Origin: an uncultured Muribaculaceae bacterium | GTDB taxonomy: Bacteria > Bacteroidota > Bacteroidia > Bacteroidales > Muribaculaceae | DNA length: 15,712 nt | Assembly (NCBI GenBank): GCA_910579305.1 | Contig: CAJTTA010000047.1 | Span: forward strand, 1-15,712 | Direction: 5' to 3' | Part shown: positions 5,252 to 12,916 of the stretch, in pieces | Numbering within the stretch: position 1 is the stretch's first letter | Layout of the letters: each line of letters opens with the position of its first letter | Translations under genes and position numbers: made by a program | Notes under the pieces: model-generated | The model's database searches: none | The model's input: only the letters and a program-made list of their open reading frames with translations | What the model was told of the DNA's origin: nothing

Positions 5252-7436
5252 GGAGTTCGGCGAGTTTGGCTTTGTTCCAACGGTCGGTAGTGCCTACGAG
5301 GTAGCCGGTTATGCGTTGTAATCTGTCGATGTTTCCGCCATGACAGCGCGGACATTCATCGAGTTCATCCGCGGCATCTTCATAACCGCAGTCCATGCAG
5401 CGGTTTCTGTTGTGATTTACGGAGCCATAGCCTATGTCATATCGATCCATAATATCTACGATGTCGCTTATAGCTTTGGGATTATGGGTTGCATCTCCGT
5501 CTATTTCCACGTAGAATATATGGCCGCCTCGAGTGAGTTCATGATAGGGCGCTTCGATTTTAGCCTTATGCAGAGGCGAGCAGTGGAAGTATACAGGCAC
5601 ATGGTTGGAGTTGGTATAGAAAATACGGTCGGTCACTCCGGGTATGATTCCGAATTGTCTGCGGTCGGCAGCAGTGAATTTGCCGGATAGCCCTTCGGCC
5701 GGTGTGGCAAGAATACTGAAATTGTGACCGTATACCTCGCTGTAATGGTCGGCACGAGCCCGCATGTGTCGTATGATTTTAAGCCCGAGTTCCTGAGATG
5801 TCTCACTTTCGCCGTGATGCTTGCCTGTAAGTGCTACGAGACATTCTGCAAGTCCAATGAATCCTATGCCGAGTGTGCCCTGATTGATTACAGATTCAAT
5901 TGTGTCATTGGGACTCAGTTCATTTCCTCCAATCCAAAGTCGGCGCATGAGCAACGGAAATTGCTTGGCAAGTGCGGTCTTCTGGAAGTCGAAGCGTTCG
6001 CATAGCTGCCTTGCTGTTATATCGAGCACATCATCAAGCTTTGTAAAAAAGCTTCCGATGCGCGCATCAGCATTCTCGATATCCATGCATTCGATTGCAA
6101 TACGCACGATATTAATAGTAGAGAAAGAGAGATTTCCTCTTCCTATCGAAGTCTTTTCTCCAAATCTGTTTTCAAAGACTCGGGTGCGGCAACCCATTGT
6201 GGCGACTTCGTAATTGAAGCGTTCCGGGTCATCGGCGCGCCATTTTTCATGCTGATTGTAGGATGCATCAAGGTTAAGGAAGTTGGGGAAGAATCGTCGT
6301 GCTGTGACCTTGCAGGCAAGCTGATAGAGGTCATAGTTCGGGTCAGAAGGCAGATAACTTACCCCACGCTTCTTTTTCCATATCTGTATCGGGAATATGG
6401 CGGTCGCACCATTCCCCACTCCTTCGAAGGTGCTGTTAAGCAGTTCGCGTATAATGCAGCGCCCTTCCGCCGAAGTGTCAGTGCCATAATTTATAGAGCT
6501 GAACACGACTTGATTTCCTCCGCGGGAATGGATGGTATTCATATTATGGATGAATGCCTCCATAGCCTGGTGCACACGGCTCACAGTGCAGTTTACGGCA
6601 TGAGCCATGAGCCGCTCTTCGCCTTCAAGACCTTCAAGAGACTGCCGCAGATAATCCTTGATTTCTTTGTTATAGAGATGTTCCAGCGTCTTGCCGGTCA
6701 CATCTTCAAGTTTCTTGATTTCTTCAATGAGCGAAGAGCGCACGAATGGAGCCAGATAGAAGTCAAAAGCAGGTATTGCCTGCCCCCCGTGCATTTCATT
6801 TTGAGCTGTCTCGAGAGAAATACATCCTATTATAGAGGCCGTCTCGATGCGTTTTGCCGGGCGGCTCTCACCATGCCCTGCCGAGAATCCTTCGCGGAGA
6901 ATTCTGTCAAGCGGATGCTGTACGCAAGTCAGGCTCTTTGTAGGATAATAGTCCTTGTCATGAATGTGAAGATATCCGGCGCGCACAGCCTCTCGCACTT
7001 CAGGCGAGAGTAGGTAGTCATCGACAAAGGGTTTGGTAGTCTCACTGGCAAATTTCATCATCATGCCTGCCGGTGAATCAGTATTCATATTGGCGTTTTC
7101 ACGCGTCACATCATTATTCTTTGCCTCGATGATTTCCAGAAATATGTCACGTGTCTTAGCCTGTCGAGCTATGCTGCGCTGGTCACGATAGGCGATATAG
7201 CGCTTTGCCACCTCCTTGCGCGGACTCTTCATGAGTTCGAATTCAACTTTGTCCTGAATCTCCTCTACAGTCATGCGCTCATCTCCCGATATGCCTATGC
7301 GGTCGGCAATCTTGTTTATGAGAGATTCATCTTCGCCTTTTTCTGTCTGAAGCATGGCTTTGCGGATCGCGGCTCTGATTTTTTCTTCATTATATCCCAC
7401 TATCCGGCCATCTCGTTTTACAACTGTCTGTATCAT
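5229..7436 (-). CDS. nrdD: Anaerobic (class III) ribonucleoside-triphosphate reductase
   Basis: This 735-residue glycyl-radical enzyme reduces ribonucleoside triphosphates to dNTPs without oxygen. An ATP-cone occupies about residues 1-90 (start VVKRDGRIVGYNEEKI) and should give allosteric dATP/ATP control. The catalytic body carries the NrdD marks NMNTDSPAGMM (117-127), YLHIHDKDYY (155-164) and cysteines at 171 and 205 that are candidates for active-site thiols. The C-terminus has the zinc site Cys680/Cys683/Cys695/Cys698 and the glycyl-radical loop RITGYLVG with the radical-bearing Gly at 711, followed by RWN. All expected elements are present, so it should be functional. It is first in the operon with nrdG; a TACCTTTG promoter box lies about 60 nt before the start. 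Confidence 0.97.
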   Translation of the reverse strand: MIQTVVKRDGRIVGYNEEKIRAAIRKAMLQTEKGEDESLINKIADRIGISGDERMTVEEIQDKVEFELMKSPRKEVAKRYIAYRDQRSIARQAKTRDIFLEIIEAKNNDVTRENANMNTDSPAGMMMKFASETTKPFVDDYLLSPEVREAVRAGYLHIHDKDYYPTKSLTCVQHPLDRILREGFSAGHGESRPAKRIETASIIGCISLETAQNEMHGGQAIPAFDFYLAPFVRSSLIEEIKKLEDVTGKTLEHLYNKEIKDYLRQSLEGLEGEERLMAHAVNCTVSRVHQAMEAFIHNMNTIHSRGGNQVVFSSINYGTDTSAEGRCIIRELLNSTFEGVGNGATAIFPIQIWKKKRGVSYLPSDPNYDLYQLACKVTARRFFPNFLNLDASYNQHEKWRADDPERFNYEVATMGCRTRVFENRFGEKTSIGRGNLSFSTINIVRIAIECMDIENADARIGSFFTKLDDVLDITARQLCERFDFQKTALAKQFPLLMRRLWIGGNELSPNDTIESVINQGTLGIGFIGLAECLVALTGKHHGESETSQELGLKIIRHMRARADHYSEVYGHNFSILATPAEGLSGKFTAADRRQFGIIPGVTDRIFYTNSNHVPVYFHCSPLHKAKIEAPYHELTRGGHIFYVEIDGDATHNPKAISDIVDIMDRYDIGYGSVNHNRNRCMDCGYEDAADELDECPRCHGGNIDRLQRITGYLVGTTDRWNKAKLAELHDRVVHK

Positions 7437-7495
7437 TGTAGCTTGGAGATTATGTATAGAGTTTTATTGTTCGTTTTAGGTGTTTTATGTTGATG

Positions 7496-7503
7496 CAAAG
7501 GTA
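7496..7503 (-). promoter_or_regulatory. -7 box TACCTTTG upstream of nrdDG
   Basis: Read on the minus strand, TACCTTTG matches the TAnnTTTG consensus and lies 60 nt before the nrdD ATG. The expected -33 region near 7523-7530 has only a weak TTG-like match. I see no convincing NrdR box in the ~160 nt upstream (7504-7660), which holds no gene. Confidence 0.5.
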
Positions 7504-7660
7504 TGATTTAATCGCAATCAAGACAAGTTTTTGGGTTTAAAGTTATTTACATGTTGTGAGTTTTGGAAAACTTTTAAGAGCTGCCTTAAAATTAAGTGTC
7601 AGTCATTCAGTGATATATGAAAATTATCGGAAAACTTTATTCTATTTTGTATTTATAAAA

Positions 7661-7714
7661 ATAGATTTCTTCTTCAATGGGCCGGCAGGATAGCCCATTG
7701 AAGAGGAAATCTAT
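7661..7714 (-). terminator. Intrinsic terminator of the PurF-like gene
   Basis: Arms 7661-7682 and 7693-7714 form 22 pairs (one G-U) around a 10-nt loop. On the minus strand the stem is followed by TTTTTATAAAT, a U-tract typical of Rho-independent termination. It starts 24 nt after the stop of the PurF-like gene and separates it from nrdDG. Confidence 0.92.
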
Positions 7715-7738
7715 ATATAGGGATAATAGTGCGCTTTG

Positions 7739-9145
7739 TCAGAAACAGGAGGATCCGTCAAAGCAATGGGTGCACACTTTGCACTTAGGCAGACCGATTG
7801 CTTCTATGAGATCTTCAAGAGTGCTGAACCGCAGGCTGTCTATTCCGAACTTATCAGCTATCTTCTGCACCATTGCATGGTATTGCGGCGTGTCAGTCTT
7901 GGCGTATAGATCAAGATCCTTGTCGGCGTCTCCTTCAAGCTCCTGGATTATGCGGCGTGTTATCAGCTCCATGTCGCTCTTAGAAGAAGTGAAGCCTATG
8001 AAAGGGCAGCCATAGATGAGCGGCGGGCAAGCAATGCGTATGTGCACTTCTTTGGCTCCATACTCGTACAACATTTCTACATTGTCCTTAAGCTGAGTCC
8101 CACGCACGATTGAATCATCGCAGAAGGCTACTTTGTGTCCGTCGAGCATGGCTCTGTTAGGGATAAGCTTCATTTTTGCCACCAGATTCCTGAGTTCCTG
8201 ACGGCCCGGGGTAAACGAGCGTGGCCATGTGGGAGTGTATTTGGCTACGGCGCGGTGATAGGGCACACCCTTGCCTTCGGCATATCCCAATGCCATTCCT
8301 ACTCCTGAGTCAGGAATACCGCACACGCAGTCAATATCAGTGTCATCTTTCTTGCCCATAAGATATCCGCTGTTGAAGCGCACTTCCTCCACATTCCGAT
8401 TCTCATAAGAAGATACAGGGAATCCATAATATACCCATAGGAATGAGCACACCTGCATTTCTTTGCGTGCCGGGATGAGTTCTTCCATGCCTTCAGCCGT
8501 GATTTTCACTACTTCGCCGGGCCCCAGGTTTCTCACCTCGCAGAAGCCAAGATTTGGCAATGCGGCAGTCTCGCTTACAGCTGCATATCCATCTTCTTTG
8601 GCTCCTATTACAATAGGTGTGCGTCCCCATTTGTCGCGAGCGGCAATTATTCCATCGGTAGTGAGCAGCAGCATGGAGACCGACCCTTTAACACGTTCAT
8701 GCACTCGCCGTATGCCATCGGTGATATCTTCTCCTCCTGCAATTATTGTAGCTATGAGTTCTGTAGGGTTGGTCTTACCACTGCTTAGTTCGGCGAAATG
8801 CACACCTTCTTTCAGTAGAGATGACTCAAGTTCCTCCATATTTGCTATTTTTGCAACAGTCACTATGGCAAATTTGCCTACTCGTGAGTTTACTACGATG
8901 GGCTGAGAGTCATTGTCGCTGATTATGCCGATACCCGCGCATCCTGAGAATCGCGAGAGAGTAGGCTCAAATTTGGTGCGGAAATAAGAATTCTCAAGAC
9001 TGTGGATACTACGGTTGAATCCCTTCTCGGAAGAATATGTGGCCATGCCGCCACGCTTGGTGCCGAGGTGTGAATGATAATCAGTGCCATAGAATAGATC
9101 GGTTACTACGTCATGCTTTTGCACTGTGCCGAAAAAACCACCCAT
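7739..9145 (-). CDS. PurF-like amidophosphoribosyltransferase with a degenerate glutaminase domain
   Basis: This 468-residue protein is homologous throughout to glutamine PRPP amidotransferase (PurF), which starts purine synthesis. The phosphoribosyltransferase half is intact: the PRPP loop is AFCDDSIVRGTQL (340-352), preceded by the PGRQELR block (313-319). Cysteines at 233, 373/380 and the C-terminal CKVCTHCFDGSSC cluster (455-467) resemble the [4Fe-4S]-binding set of Bacillus-type PurF. The N-terminal Ntn-hydrolase half is not intact. PurF should begin with catalytic Cys (CGxxG), but here the sequence is M-G-G-F-F-G. The HVRYST and HNGN-type glutamine-pocket motifs are also replaced (GIGIISDNDSQP, KFAIVTVAKIAN). 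It therefore probably cannot use glutamine; it may be ammonia-dependent, partner-fed, or regulatory. No gene symbol is assigned because it may be a paralogue of the true PurF. Confidence 0.85.
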   Translation of the reverse strand: MGGFFGTVQKHDVVTDLFYGTDYHSHLGTKRGGMATYSSEKGFNRSIHSLENSYFRTKFEPTLSRFSGCAGIGIISDNDSQPIVVNSRVGKFAIVTVAKIANMEELESSLLKEGVHFAELSSGKTNPTELIATIIAGGEDITDGIRRVHERVKGSVSMLLLTTDGIIAARDKWGRTPIVIGAKEDGYAAVSETAALPNLGFCEVRNLGPGEVVKITAEGMEELIPARKEMQVCSFLWVYYGFPVSSYENRNVEEVRFNSGYLMGKKDDTDIDCVCGIPDSGVGMALGYAEGKGVPYHRAVAKYTPTWPRSFTPGRQELRNLVAKMKLIPNRAMLDGHKVAFCDDSIVRGTQLKDNVEMLYEYGAKEVHIRIACPPLIYGCPFIGFTSSKSDMELITRRIIQELEGDADKDLDLYAKTDTPQYHAMVQKIADKFGIDSLRFSTLEDLIEAIGLPKCKVCTHCFDGSSCF

Positions 9146-9156
9146 AATACTTTTTT

Positions 9157-9203
9157 ACGTTAAGAAATATTCAGAAATGCGGCGAAACACCGCATTCTTA
9201 CGT
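9157..9203 (-). promoter_or_regulatory. Hairpin in the 5' UTR of the PurF-like gene
   Basis: The core AATGCGG (9176-9182) pairs with CCGCATT (9190-9196) around a 7-nt loop. It extends outward by AGA/TCT with one bulge and by acgt-t-aag (9157-9164) against cttacgt (9197-9203) across an internal loop. It lies entirely between the proposed promoter and the start codon. It does not match a known purine riboswitch as far as I can see. Confidence 0.55.
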
Positions 9204-9216
9204 GAGTTTTAAATTG

Positions 9217-9224
9217 CAAAATTA
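9217..9224 (-). promoter_or_regulatory. -7 box TAATTTTG upstream of the PurF-like gene
   Basis: Minus-strand TAATTTTG fits TAnnTTTG and lies 72 nt before the start codon, giving a 5' UTR of roughly 60 nt that contains the hairpin. Confidence 0.5.
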
Positions 9225-9263
9225 GTCTTTTTTTTCGGAATGTGGAAATTTAGGGAGTATCCG

Positions 9264-9295
9264 CTTGTTGTTTTCACATTTAAATGTTAATTTTG
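9264..9295 (+). promoter_or_regulatory. Promoter of rprXY
   Basis: TAATTTTG (9288-9295) matches the -7 box, and CTTG (9264-9267) lies 20 nt upstream as a -33-like TTG. The 11-mer aatgttaattt overlaps the -7 box (9283-9293) and recurs 19 nt downstream (9302-9312), a possible binding-site pair. The leader to the ATG is ~105 nt. Confidence 0.5.
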
Positions 9296-9388
9296 CACTC
9301 GAATGTTAATTTGATGCTTTTAACTATCACGCATCCATTAAACTAAAATTGTCATAATATTGTTAATATTGTAACTTAATCGAGTCCT

Positions 9389-9396
9389 AAAGGAGA
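9389..9396 (+). promoter_or_regulatory. Shine-Dalgarno of rprX
   Basis: AAAGGAGA lies 9 nt before the ATG at 9406, a good ribosome-binding site that supports this start. Confidence 0.65.
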
Positions 9397-9405
9397 TCTG
9401 CCACA

Positions 9406-10881
9406 ATGAAGAAATCTACAATTTGGCTACTTACTATAGTTATGGCCATTACGTTTGGAGGCCTGGTCTATATACAGATTCTGTATATGGATAAGATGAC
9501 TCGCATGCGTTCGGAGCAGTTTGCCGAGAATGCTCATCGTGCGCTTTTTGGTGTGGCCGATGAATTGGAGCGTATGGAGACTCTTCATTATCTGGAGCAG
9601 GATATAGAGGAGATTCAGGATATAGAGGCGGCGTTCTTTCCCACAGAGCCCGACACCACAGCTATAGCAGTGACACGTCCGATATTAAGTGCTGCCACAG
9701 GAGGAATTGATATGCGCTACAAGCAGATGCAGCAGACAATTCGCCGCCAGTATCTGTATCAGAGAGAATTGCTTAATGAAGTTATCCTCAACATAATGAG
9801 AGAGGGCTCGACGCGCCCGGTAATAGAACGGGCCGATTCGTTGCAGTTGCGCACCATTCTGCGCAATGAGCTTGCGGCGCAGGGGATAAATCTTCCATTT
9901 GAGTTTAGTGTGGCGACAAGCAAAGTTCCCATTTATGCTTCTGCCGATTTTCATGCTGCAAGAGAACAGGACGTGTACAGCCAAATCCTCTTTCCCGCCA
10001 GCCAGAGCCACTATTACCTCAAAGTGTATTTCCCAAGTAAAGGTGACTACATCTACCATTCAGTGAGATGGCTGATACCGACTCTGGCTCTGACTCTTAT
10101 CCTGCTGATAGTATTTCTTTATACTATAATAATAGCTTTCAGGCAAAAGCGTCTTACTGAAATGAAGACTGATTTCATCAACAATATGACGCATGAGTAT
10201 AAGACGCCGATATCTACCATATCTCTTGCCGGGCAGATGCTTGCCGATTCTTCAGTGAGGAAGTCGCCACAGATGCTTTCGCATCTTGCGGGTGTTATCA
10301 CCGATGAGTCCAAGAGATTGCGTTTCCAGGTTGAGAAAGTGTTGCAGATGTCAATGTTTGATGGCCGTGGCCCGAATATCAAGTTTACTGAAGTGGATGC
10401 CAATGTGATCATCTCTCAGGTGGTAAATACTTTCAAGATTAAGGTGGAGAAATTCGGCGGAAGGATTGAAATGGATCTGGAAGCGATAAATGCCCTTATC
10501 TATGTCGATGAAATGCACTTTACTAATGTGATATTCAATCTGCTCGACAATGCCGTGAAATACCGGCGCGAAGATGTAGACCCTATTCTTAAGGTGGCAA
10601 CAGCAAATCCTTCCGACTCCAAACTTGAGATACGTATTTCCGATAATGGAATAGGCATACGCAAGGAACATCTGCGTCGTATCTTCGATCGCTTCTATCG
10701 TGTGCATACAGGTAATCGCCATGATGTGAAAGGCTTTGGCCTTGGTCTGGCATACGTGCACAAGTTGATTCTGGCCTTCCACGGAGTGGTCAAGGCCGAG
10801 AGCGAGTTTGGAAAGGGTACTACCTTTATAATCACATTGCCTCTTGCCGTATCAACAGGTGAGGAAGAGGAAAAAGTATGA
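9406..10881 (+). CDS. rprX: Membrane sensor histidine kinase, RprX type
   Basis: The 491-residue kinase has a first membrane helix at about 6-27, a periplasmic sensor region (28-221) without a recognised fold, and a second helix at 222-245. The HisKA domain follows, with phospho-acceptor His263 in NNMTHEYKTPIS. The HATPase domain shows the N box NLLDNAVKY (378-386), G1 DNGIG (413-417), F-box FDRFYR and G2 GFGLGL (443-448), so it should be active. The body and its partner match the RprX/RprY system of Bacteroides fragilis, where overexpression alters outer-membrane protein expression; relatives act in envelope and oxidative-stress control. The signal sensed is unknown. It is divergent from the PurF-like gene and followed by rprY after 30 nt, one operon. 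Confidence 0.9.
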   Translation: MKKSTIWLLTIVMAITFGGLVYIQILYMDKMTRMRSEQFAENAHRALFGVADELERMETLHYLEQDIEEIQDIEAAFFPTEPDTTAIAVTRPILSAATGGIDMRYKQMQQTIRRQYLYQRELLNEVILNIMREGSTRPVIERADSLQLRTILRNELAAQGINLPFEFSVATSKVPIYASADFHAAREQDVYSQILFPASQSHYYLKVYFPSKGDYIYHSVRWLIPTLALTLILLIVFLYTIIIAFRQKRLTEMKTDFINNMTHEYKTPISTISLAGQMLADSSVRKSPQMLSHLAGVITDESKRLRFQVEKVLQMSMFDGRGPNIKFTEVDANVIISQVVNTFKIKVEKFGGRIEMDLEAINALIYVDEMHFTNVIFNLLDNAVKYRREDVDPILKVATANPSDSKLEIRISDNGIGIRKEHLRRIFDRFYRVHTGNRHDVKGFGLGLAYVHKLILAFHGVVKAESEFGKGTTFIITLPLAVSTGEEEEKV

Positions 10882-10911
10882 GACAATAATAATAACTAAA
10901 ACTATACGATT

Positions 10912-11619
10912 ATGGATGACAAGCTTAGAATTCTGCTCTGCGAGGATGATGAAAACCTCGGCATGCTTCTTAGGGAGTTTCTTATGGCGAAGGGCTATAA
11001 TGTAGACCTTATGCCGGATGGAGACAAAGGCTACAAGGCATTCCTAAAGGGCAAGTATGATCTCTGTGTGCTTGATGTGATGATGCCTAAGAAGGACGGC
11101 TTCACTTTGGCGCAGGAGATACGAGCCACGGGCGCAGAGGTGCCCATAATCTTCCTCACGGCTAAGAATATGAAAGATGATGTGCTGGAAGGATTCAAGC
11201 TGGGTGCCGATGATTATATCACAAAGCCGTTCAGCATGGAAGAACTCGTGAGCCGTATAAGTGCTATTCTGCGTCGAGTGAAAGGTAAGAAGGATATAGA
11301 GATTACCATGTATAGACTTGGTAAGTTTACATTCGACACACAGAAAATGACACTCACAATAGATGGTGGCGTTGCAAAGAAGCTGACTACGAAGGAATGC
11401 GATCTGCTCACGCTGCTGTGTCAGCATCTAAATGAGATTCTTGAGCGCAACTATGCCTTGAAGACAATCTGGGTGGATGACAATTACTTCAATGCTCGAT
11501 CAATGGATGTATATATCACCAAGTTGCGCAAATTATTACGAGCAGATCCTGAAATTGAGATCATCAATATCCATGGCAAGGGTTATAAGCTGATTGCTCC
11601 CTCTGCCGATATGGAATGA
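10912..11619 (+). CDS. rprY: OmpR-type response regulator, RprY
   Basis: The 235-residue protein has a receiver domain (about 5-118) with the acidic pocket Glu11/Asp12/Asp13, phospho-acceptor Asp55 in LCVLDVMMPK, Thr83 and Lys105 (DDYITKPFS). A short KGKKD linker leads to an OmpR/PhoB winged-helix DNA-binding domain (about 130-230) with the recognition region FNARSMDVYITKLRK. The N-terminus RILLCEDDENLGMLLREF and the wing IINIHGKGYKLI closely match my memory of Bacteroides RprY. It is phosphorylated by the RprX kinase encoded just upstream. A perfect 24-bp hairpin ends the operon. Confidence 0.94.
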   Translation: MDDKLRILLCEDDENLGMLLREFLMAKGYNVDLMPDGDKGYKAFLKGKYDLCVLDVMMPKKDGFTLAQEIRATGAEVPIIFLTAKNMKDDVLEGFKLGADDYITKPFSMEELVSRISAILRRVKGKKDIEITMYRLGKFTFDTQKMTLTIDGGVAKKLTTKECDLLTLLCQHLNEILERNYALKTIWVDDNYFNARSMDVYITKLRKLLRADPEIEIINIHGKGYKLIAPSADME

Positions 11620-11633
11620 GATATTCAGTCTCT

Positions 11634-11682
11634 GATATAAGCAACGGGTCATGGATTTAATCCATGACCCGTTGCTTATATC
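11634..11682. terminator. Perfect 24-bp palindromic terminator
   Basis: Arms 11634-11657 and 11659-11682 are exact reverse complements around one base (effective loop of 3-5 nt). It lies 15 nt after the rprY stop and 15 nt before the end of the convergent gene, so it probably stops both. There is no strong U-tract on either side. Confidence 0.88.
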
Positions 11683-11697
11683 TATTGCTGTTACCAT

Positions 11698-12642
11698 TCA
11701 TTCGATTGAATCATATATCCAGGTCTGACCAAATTCCTCTACTACATCTTCATCACGCATGAGATTCAGCAAATCAGTCTTTTGGGAAGATGAGGCCATG
11801 TATATTAGTTTTCGGGAAGCGGAGGTGTGAAGCATGTCAAGATCAAAGTCGGAATGCTGATCCATGAATTGCTTGCATTTCTTCTCGGAATGAGATGCTC
11901 CTACGATAAGATAATAACGTGGATCTTCTTTTTGATCCTGTGTTTCTGTGTCGGTTGCCTCTGAAGCTGTCTTGTCGCTTTTAGGACTCGCTGCAGACGG
12001 CATAGGAATTACCGATGCCTTGTCCACTCTCATATCACGTGCCGTAGGAGGCATGGAGAGAGTGATACATCCAAGGATCAGCACGGCAATCATTGCAGCA
12101 TATCGCATAATGTTGCGAGGTATGCGTAATGTGTAATATCTGTTAGTGTCGAGCTGCTTTTCAGGTGCGCTATCTTTCTTGACACTCGGTGATTCTACGG
12201 GGCTAATTGGCTTTATGAAGTCGAGTCCTCCAGCTGAATATGGCTCAAAAGAGACATTTCTCTCGCTATCCATATGCAGGGTGCCGATGTGAGATAGAGT
12301 GAATATTCCATCGGCAGACAAGGCATTGTAGATGCCTTCTGCAAGATCACTGACTGAGGTGCGGGCCTGTTCGAAACTTATTCCATCTCTGCGGCTCACA
12401 GAGTGAGCAAGCAACCCGTCATCTGTATTTATGGAGCTGTTGAAGCATAATTCATATCTCGGGGGGAATAGCTCTCCGGTCTCCATATCCATGCGTGCCG
12501 GAATACGTCGACGAAGGAATGCGCCAAAGCCTGGCAGTATCACGCAATCATGATAGCGGAGCAGGTATTCTATATGTAGACTGAGATTATGCAACGATTG
12601 ACGGGAATATTGATAATGAAACAGTGTTTTGAGGAATTTCAT
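11698..12642 (-). CDS. HU-CCDC81-like / transmembrane / SPOR-domain protein
   Basis: The 314-residue protein combines a cytoplasmic N-terminal part, one membrane helix at about 181-197, a polar periplasmic linker, and a C-terminal SPOR-like domain (about 241-312, starting RYYLIVGAS). The N-terminal part fits the Bacteroidetes HU-CCDC81 tandem: LSLHIEYLLRYHDCVILPGFGAF (split here by position 20-42) and then an ISFEQARTSVSDLAEGIYNAL helix with a GTLHMDSERNVSFEP hairpin. SPOR domains bind denuded peptidoglycan at division sites and HU-like folds bind DNA or protein, so it may link chromosome or cytoplasmic factors to septal wall; this is inference. The family usually starts near residue 20, so the true start may be a TTG there, but the promoter box at 12671-12678 supports the 12642 ATG. 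Confidence 0.8.
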   Translation of the reverse strand: MKFLKTLFHYQYSRQSLHNLSLHIEYLLRYHDCVILPGFGAFLRRRIPARMDMETGELFPPRYELCFNSSINTDDGLLAHSVSRRDGISFEQARTSVSDLAEGIYNALSADGIFTLSHIGTLHMDSERNVSFEPYSAGGLDFIKPISPVESPSVKKDSAPEKQLDTNRYYTLRIPRNIMRYAAMIAVLILGCITLSMPPTARDMRVDKASVIPMPSAASPKSDKTASEATDTETQDQKEDPRYYLIVGASHSEKKCKQFMDQHSDFDLDMLHTSASRKLIYMASSSQKTDLLNLMRDEDVVEEFGQTWIYDSIE

Positions 12643-12670
12643 CCTTTATCCGGGGGGGCGAAATTCTATG

Positions 12671-12702
12671 CAAAGTTAAGCAGAAATTTCTTCTCCGGCA
12701 AG
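12671..12702 (-). promoter_or_regulatory. Promoter of the HU/SPOR gene
   Basis: Minus-strand TAACTTTG (12678 to 12671) is a perfect -7 box, with CTTG (12702 to 12699) 20 nt upstream as a -33-like element. The start codon follows after about 28 nt. No promoter-sized ORF lies in the rest of the 12643-12838 gap. Confidence 0.6.
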
Positions 12703-12838
12703 TACGCACGCATGCGGGAAACTGAATTGGCAACGTATAGTCTCTCTGAACTCTTTGAGATTCAATAGATAAAGGTGTAGATAACTTTTTGAAAAAATTT
12801 TTTACGTTCTTTTGAGGCTTCAGGATATTGCATTTAGC

Positions 12839-12887
12839 ATCAAAGCGCAGACTTGTTTTATGCTTGGATACAAGTCTGCGCTTTGAT
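12839..12887 (-). terminator. Terminator hairpin after clpC
   Basis: ATCAAAGCGCAGACTTG (12839-12855) and its exact complement (12871-12887) form 17 pairs around a 15-nt loop, 29 nt after the clpC stop. The U-tract is weak, so it may also act as a transcript-stabilising 3' end. Confidence 0.8.
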
Positions 12888-12916
12888 TATCAATGCTTTA
12901 GAGAGGCAATAGGCTC

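Noticed and set aside
6249..7013. Plus-strand ORF of 254 aa opposite nrdD
   Set aside because: It overlaps a fully conserved part of nrdD on the other strand and shows no domain-like sequence.
7504..7660. NrdR or FNR-type operator upstream of nrdD
   Set aside because: I looked for paired NrdR boxes and for TTGAT-N4-ATCAA. Only weak partial matches such as tgatatatga were found, not enough to call.
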